Assembly (NCBI GenBank): GCA_965153455.1 | Contig: OZ234497.1 | Location: 13,936,302 to 14,000,301, forward strand | Length of the DNA: 64,000 nt | Direction: 5' to 3' | Origin: Sphagnum compactum | Taxonomy: Eukaryota > Bryophyta > Sphagnopsida > Sphagnales | Notes under the pieces: generated by a model | What the model was told of the DNA's origin: nothing | The model's input: only the letters and a program-made list of their open reading frames with translations | Databases searched by the model: none | Made by a program: the position numbers and the translations under genes | In this document: in pieces, positions 59,091-64,000 of the stretch | Layout: each line of letters starts with the position of its first letter | Position numbering within the stretch: position 1 is the first letter of the stretch

Positions 59091-60219
59091 TGTGATTGCT
59101 CAAATCTTTCGAAGTTCGACAATAGGGCCTTCCATTCTCCCACATCCCAGTTGGGTGACACTCAAAGAGCGGGGCATGCCCAAAATAATTGATGGCTGAC
59201 TGACTCAGAGAGCAGGCCGTTTCCAATATAAGTACCTGCGCCCTCGGCTCCTCCACCTCAGGCAAGTGCTTCCCTTCTTTAGGAAGGCTGTGCTCCAGGG
59301 GTGTTACTTTTACACTTATTTGTCACCAGCGAGTGTAACTGGTGAGTATTACAAAATTTTTTTTTGTTGATTTTCTTTGACAATTTTTTCCAATGATCAA
59401 TAACTCTTGCACTGTAGGTGGTCTAAACACTACCCAACCATGTCAATGTGCCCCTGCTCTACTCATTGAGAGCTTTCCAACGATATCAAGAGCATGACAA
59501 GGGATGCTGTGATTTAGGAGATGTGAACGTGGCAAACAAAACAAACAAACGACCTTCCTTTGTTTAATAGATAAATTGTTGTGTGAGATGGATTGAAGAA
59601 ACCCTGGAATATTAGAGGCTAAAGACAATGAAATGCCCAAGAGAGTGGGTGGTCAGACTGACTGACAATTTCTGGCTGCAAAGCTACCATTTCTGCTGCA
59701 GCTCAAAACACGTCCTCCATCCATGTTGCACCAGCTCTTGGATCCGTTTTCAATCAGCTTTTGCATATATGTATATATATGCACAGTCTCTGACTACTGA
59801 CTCACTCAAAATTTGAGGAAAGCACGAGTGCTTGTGGCACACATGCATTGGCTCTAGCGGTATTTTAGTGTTGATAATTAGTGAGTGAGTGGGGCCGGGT
59901 ACCACCACTACCTTTTGTTTGGGTAACAGTCCTCACAAACCACTGCATATATGTATATATGACTGTTTGAATGCTCATTTGTCTTCTGACCTCTTGCGGA
60001 GTGCAGCTACCATCATTTGATTCAGTAGGTGATTGATTTCCCTTATTTGGTGAGCAATTTTTGTGATGATGAGTGAATGAAGAAAGTATGTAAGGTTGAG
60101 GGCAGATGACAAAGTCATATCTTCAAGTAAAGACATTTCTCTTGGCCCTTCTTCTAGAAAACCCTAAAGTAGCAAGCACAGGAGGATGCTAAACACCCCC
60201 ACCCTGGCCATACAAACAA
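59091..60219. other. Intergenic DNA, nothing recognised
   Basis: Short frames on both strands. Two nearly identical words, GCATATATGTATATATG, occur at about 59,763 and 59,945. Confidence 0.5.
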
Positions 60220-60559
60220 GGGGTGTGTTACACTCTGGCCTTGCCATTTACATTAACAAGTATCTTAAGGCAAAAGAAGAAGAATTTTGGAAACTCAAAT
60301 ATTTCACCATGCAAAAAATAATAATCTTCAAAAAAATCCTCTCAAAGAAACCAAACTCCTTCAAGATCTCACTATAACTCTATAACTAATCTCAAGTTTC
60401 AACACAAGCCAAAATATCATCATCTTTCAAAAATCCTCAAATAAAAAAAAATAGACCTATTATTATTACCTAGGGGGGCCAAAATCCCTTAAGCTATTAT
60501 ACTCTATAATGAATCTAAACACAATATCCTTCTTGCCTTTGGTAGGCAAGGCCAACAAA
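60220..60559 (-). mobile_element. LTR-like repeat family, copy C (full length, about 340 bp)
   Basis: Minus-strand counterpart of copy B. It begins TTTGTTGGCCTTGCCTACC, with GGCCCCCCTAGGTAATAATA inside, and ends AAATGGCAAGGCCAGAGTGT and AACACACC. It is closer to copy A in the stretch with CTTCTTCTTTTGCCTTAAG. Confidence 0.8.
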
Positions 60560-60983
60560 CTTTGCAGGTGTCATTGCAATGGCCAAAGCTGTAAAGTGGG
60601 TGCCAAAGTAGTTGATAATAATAATTTCCACAAAGTGTGGCCCTCGCCTTCTTCTTGGGCCATCCATCAAGTTGTGAATTAGTTTAAAGATTAATACTAG
60701 TGGAGAATGCTTCCAATATATATTTTTGACATTCTCGGAAATATAGCTACTTGTTGTAATTTATAGCTACTTTTAGAGTAGATAGAAATCAATTGCATGG
60801 TCAATCAGCTCATTAGGTATATGGCATCCGATTCAAAGTTCAGAAACCTAATGGGCCTTTGTCCTGTTGTCTATGTACATGGGAATGTTATTCTTCTCCT
60901 AATTAAAGTCCATCAAATACATTCTTACACCAAGGCTCAAGATGTTCCATTTCAAACACCCCTTTCAGATTTAAACATCTTAA

Positions 60984-61195
60984 GGTGCATTCACACTTGG
61001 TGTTAGGGACTCTAGGGTAGAGTCCCGTAACACCATGCTAGCCATTTAAGACTTAAACCTAGTTGCCATGAAAATTTTAGGTTAAGCTAGCATTTATTTT
61101 AACATTGAGCTATGACCCATTTAACATTGGGTGCCACCTAGGATGCCACCTAGATTTTCACTTAACACTGACTTAACATCAAGTGTGAATGCACC
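60984..61195. mobile_element. MITE, about 212 bp with 22-bp inverted ends
   Basis: The left end GGTGCATTCACACTTGGTGT (60984 on) and the right end, ending CAAGTGTGAATGCACC at 61195, are reverse complements at 21 of 22 positions. TAA precedes the left end and ATT follows the right end, compatible with a mutated 3-bp TWA-type target duplication, as in PIF/Harbinger (Tourist-like) elements. The inside is rich in TTAACATT words. No coding capacity. Confidence 0.8.
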
Positions 61196-61199
61196 ATTA

Positions 61200-62965
61200 G
61201 TACTGCTTTCCAGTTTTTTACCAAATAGGAGAAGTTGTAGGATGAGAACTAAGGGACAGAGGTCATCCTTGACTGGAAGTACTTGAGAATATATAGAAAT
61301 GCAACAACCCCAATTGCATGCTGATTCTGACTTGAGGATTGTGCATGGGACTGACATTGTAGCCATGGCCCCCCCTTCTCATGAAGCACATCTCCAAGCA
61401 ACAGCAGCTGTAAAACACCTTCAATCGGTCATTTTGGATGAAATACAACATTCAAATTTCATGGAGTCCTTGATTCCAAAGGATTTTTTGGCTTTGAAGA
61501 AATGCACATATTTTATTTTCAGGCCTTGGAAGAAATGATTGTTGTTCATTGTTTTTGATTGACTTAGGCGATGAAATTCAAATTGTGTCTCACTTTTATA
61601 TACTATCTAGTTTTTTCTTGTTTATGGGCGGGGACAACATTTGATTTATACCTTAGATGTGTGACAAATCCTAATTGAAGCCCAAATTGAGGGTGTGGGT
61701 GGAACTAGTGTGAAAATAACAAGCGCAACAACTAATAATATTTAGGGGCACTAAATGAAGATGTAATATTTTCATATAGTTGCAAGTAAACTTGATGTGA
61801 GTAGACTTGATGCTTGTTGCAGCCATGCATGTCTTCATAGATGTACATGGATGGGGGCTCATGTCAGCATTTATTTTTCAAATTTTGTGATATAGCTGAA
61901 CTGACTAGGTATTATCATCCACAAATAAGATTTAGCCAAATTTGGCTATAAATTGGATATGAAAATTTAAGAAAATTTAGGTAGCTTTCAATATTTTTGG
62001 CTAATTGCTGCACAACAAAGAATTTTTCATTCCCTCTTATGGAAGAAAAGAAAAGACAATGATTCGCTCCCCTTGAAATCCTCCTTTTTAAATTTCCCCT
62101 AGGAGTATGAGGTTATGAATTTGCTTTATGAGGAGTTTTTCTTTAGTTTTCATTGTGGGCTTCACTTTCATGACACAATTTTTTTGGGGAGGAGTTTCCC
62201 CTCTGAAACAATTTCTTCCCTTGTGAAAATTGCTCTACTTTGCTTGAATAGATTACCTCAACAAACATCTCCGATACAAATACAGTACTGCATTTAGGGC
62301 CTCTATACTGAACTGACCTCTTCAGCTTGTCTCATATTGATCCCACTAGTCAAGCAAGAAACATTGCCACAAATCAACTCAAACCAAGCTTTGAAAATTT
62401 TGCGAATGAAAATAAAATTACCAAAGCATTGATTGAGGGAACACCAAGTTTTTGCATAACTCCTTTTGCAAGTAGCTTGTGCGGTTGTTGAATTTCAACA
62501 ATATAATCAAAGAAAGTAGATCTCTGCAAGTTTTTAAACTAAACCAAATTGCAAGGATCACTCTTGGGTCACTCATATTTTCTGGGTATCCCTTGTGTCT
62601 GCAGCGTACTACTATTTTGCTACCTAACCATAAATGAGATAAATATGGTAATTTTGGCAATTGATAAATATTCTTATTATTTATAAATTAAAAAACATCT
62701 TTAAATATATTTTTCAAACCTTGTTTGTTTTGTAAGCCTGTAGCCAAATTTTAAAAGTTTAGGAATATACTGCTACATGTTGGAGACATGCTAAAACTAT
62801 TGCTTAAATATGACAAGGGGGGCCCCATTTTTCCCCAAAAAGAAAACCACCTTTAAACCATTTGTGACCCCACTTTCCCACAATATTGAACTCCTGCTGC
62901 CAATTGGTCCACTCCATCCTTTTCTCAAAAAATATGGATGATGCCCATACACATTTTTGGTGCTG
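61200..62965. other. Intergenic DNA, nothing recognised
   Basis: Short overlapping frames on both strands (for example 61299-61538 plus and 61121-61366 minus) without domains. Confidence 0.5.
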
Positions 62966-62989
62966 CCCCCCCCCCCCCCCCCCCCCCCC
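62966..62989 (+). repeat. C24 homopolymer
   Basis: A run of 24 C residues, following ATTTTTGGTGCTG. The minus strand is a G24 tract, able to form G-quadruplexes. Poly-Pro and poly-Gly frames across it are artefacts. The true length is uncertain because such runs are error-prone in sequencing. Confidence 0.9.
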
Positions 62990-63090
62990 ATACACACTTA
63001 GGCACCATTACAGCCCCAACCAAGGTGTGCCTCACAGGACCCAAAGTGTGTACTGGGCAGCACCAAAGTGTGTCTGGCCACCTCCAGAGA

Positions 63091-63400
63091 CACATTAGAG
63101 TTATCCCTAAAGTAAGAAAAACACAGCACCAGAACCCTGAGTTTGTTTGGTCATACACAAGGTGAGATTTAAAAAAAACTGCAAAAAAGTACATTAGCAT
63201 TCAATGGGGGGTGAAACTCAGAAAACCATCAATTTTTAAGGTGGTAAACTGAGTTTCATCCTGTCTTTCCTTTTTCCTGAGCGCCTCCACTGCTGCTACG
63301 TATATTTTCACTCCTCCAAATTGTACAACTACTATAAATTAGTCTCGAACCTCGTGCATTAAATGCTGAGTTTCATCATTTCATACTGAGTTGCAGCATT
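63091..63400 (-). mobile_element. Second copy of the 55.4-kb MITE-like family, inverted and incomplete
   Basis: On the plus strand TTAGAGTTATCCCTAAAGT at 63,090 corresponds to the reverse complement of the right end of the 55.4-kb element. The interior read on the minus strand shares CAGTATGAAA, AACTCAGCATTTAATGCAC, GGAGTGAAAATATACGTAGC, AGCAGTGGAGGCGCTCAGGA and AAAGACAGGATGAAACT with 55,560-55,700. The opposite terminal repeat, expected near 63.5 kb, is not visible. Confidence 0.65.
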
Positions 63401-64000
63401 TGATGTCTTCCTGTGGGGTACATGGTTAGGTTTTCCATTGCTTAAAAGTATCTAATCTTGCGCTGCCAAATGTGTGAAGGAGGGAATCATGTATAGAACA
63501 CCAAGTCTCATCTTTTGTTTACCCTTGTGTTAAGAATAGACAAGCTGCTGAACAAGAAAAAATATTCAAGGTATTTACATTTACAAATTTTTTGTAATCA
63601 AAGTATCGTAGTAGTACCTGGGCAGCTTTGGTATTAATGTGTTGAATAATTAATATAAAGTTTCGGATTCAGCACTTGAGTTGTTTGGACTTTTGAGAAT
63701 TTTGACATATAAGGACTAAATACAATAAAATCATTATATATCTCACAAGTTTTCTGTTGTTGTCCATTTGCTTAGACTGGTCACAGTTTATGTCACTTTG
63801 TTACATAGAACGAGAGCTTAAAGCAGCAATTTTTGACACTAAGTAAATATTTTTTTCCTCAAAAAAAAATCGACAAAAAAATTTAAAAATGGTGAGCAGC
63901 TACTACAATATTTCATTATGCATGAAATTGAATACATCTCCAAAGTAGATACGTGGTCACTACCGTGTTGGTTAAAGAAATAATCTTTGAATAAAAGGAA
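63401..64000. other. Window end, nothing recognised
   Basis: AT-rich DNA without open frames of note. Confidence 0.5.

Noticed and set aside
62797-63200. Poly-Gly and poly-Pro frames
   Set aside because: Produced by the C24 homopolymer.

Overview
The window is plant nuclear DNA. It is AT-rich and gene-poor, has spliceosomal introns with GT..AG borders, long simple repeats, and decayed copia-like and LINE-like retroelements. Three encoded proteins are clearly plant or eukaryotic types: an F-box protein, a zinc-finger methionine aminopeptidase and a secreted leucine-rich-repeat protein. Sparse genes in a repeat-filled background, two of them without coding introns, and a LINE-like RT type that I associate with seed-free plants suggest a fern, lycophyte or bryophyte with a large genome. 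That assignment is inference; only 'land plant' is safe.

Layout. 1-6.7 kb: AT-rich DNA with short repeats, a 515-bp inverted-terminal-repeat element, and a copia gag relic with its primer-binding site and LTR. 6.7-13.3 kb: a more GC-rich gene island holding an F-box gene (minus strand) with repeat-rich upstream DNA. 13.3-16.3 kb: AT-rich, with a 53-bp minisatellite that becomes a 106-bp higher-order repeat. 16.3-21.9 kb: a second gene island with a cytosolic-type methionine aminopeptidase 1 gene (minus strand); just upstream lie three ~196-bp repeats, each carrying a telo-box. 22-27.4 kb: AT-rich, with a gag-like zinc-knuckle pseudogene split by a pogo/Emigrant-like MITE. 27.5-31.4 kb: a three-exon gene for a small 153-residue protein, with a ~300-bp repeat in intron 1 and in the 3' flank that carries box C/D-like motifs. 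31.8-34.3 kb: LINE-like reverse-transcriptase pseudogene (minus). 36.2-47.2 kb: a decayed copia element with a matching LTR-like sequence 10.8 kb away. 47.5-52.5 kb: a ~5-kb imperfect palindrome. 52.8-64 kb: a third gene island with a secreted, probably GPI-anchored LRR protein, surrounded by several copies of an LTR-like repeat and by MITE-like elements.

The genes do not form a pathway. They are unrelated housekeeping or regulatory genes (protein turnover, N-terminal Met removal, cell-surface recognition) in separate islands of higher GC between repeat blocks. The most unusual structures are the 5-kb palindrome with an inverted minisatellite at its centre, the telo-box tandem array next to the aminopeptidase gene, and the repeated box C/D-like sequence in and after the three-exon gene.
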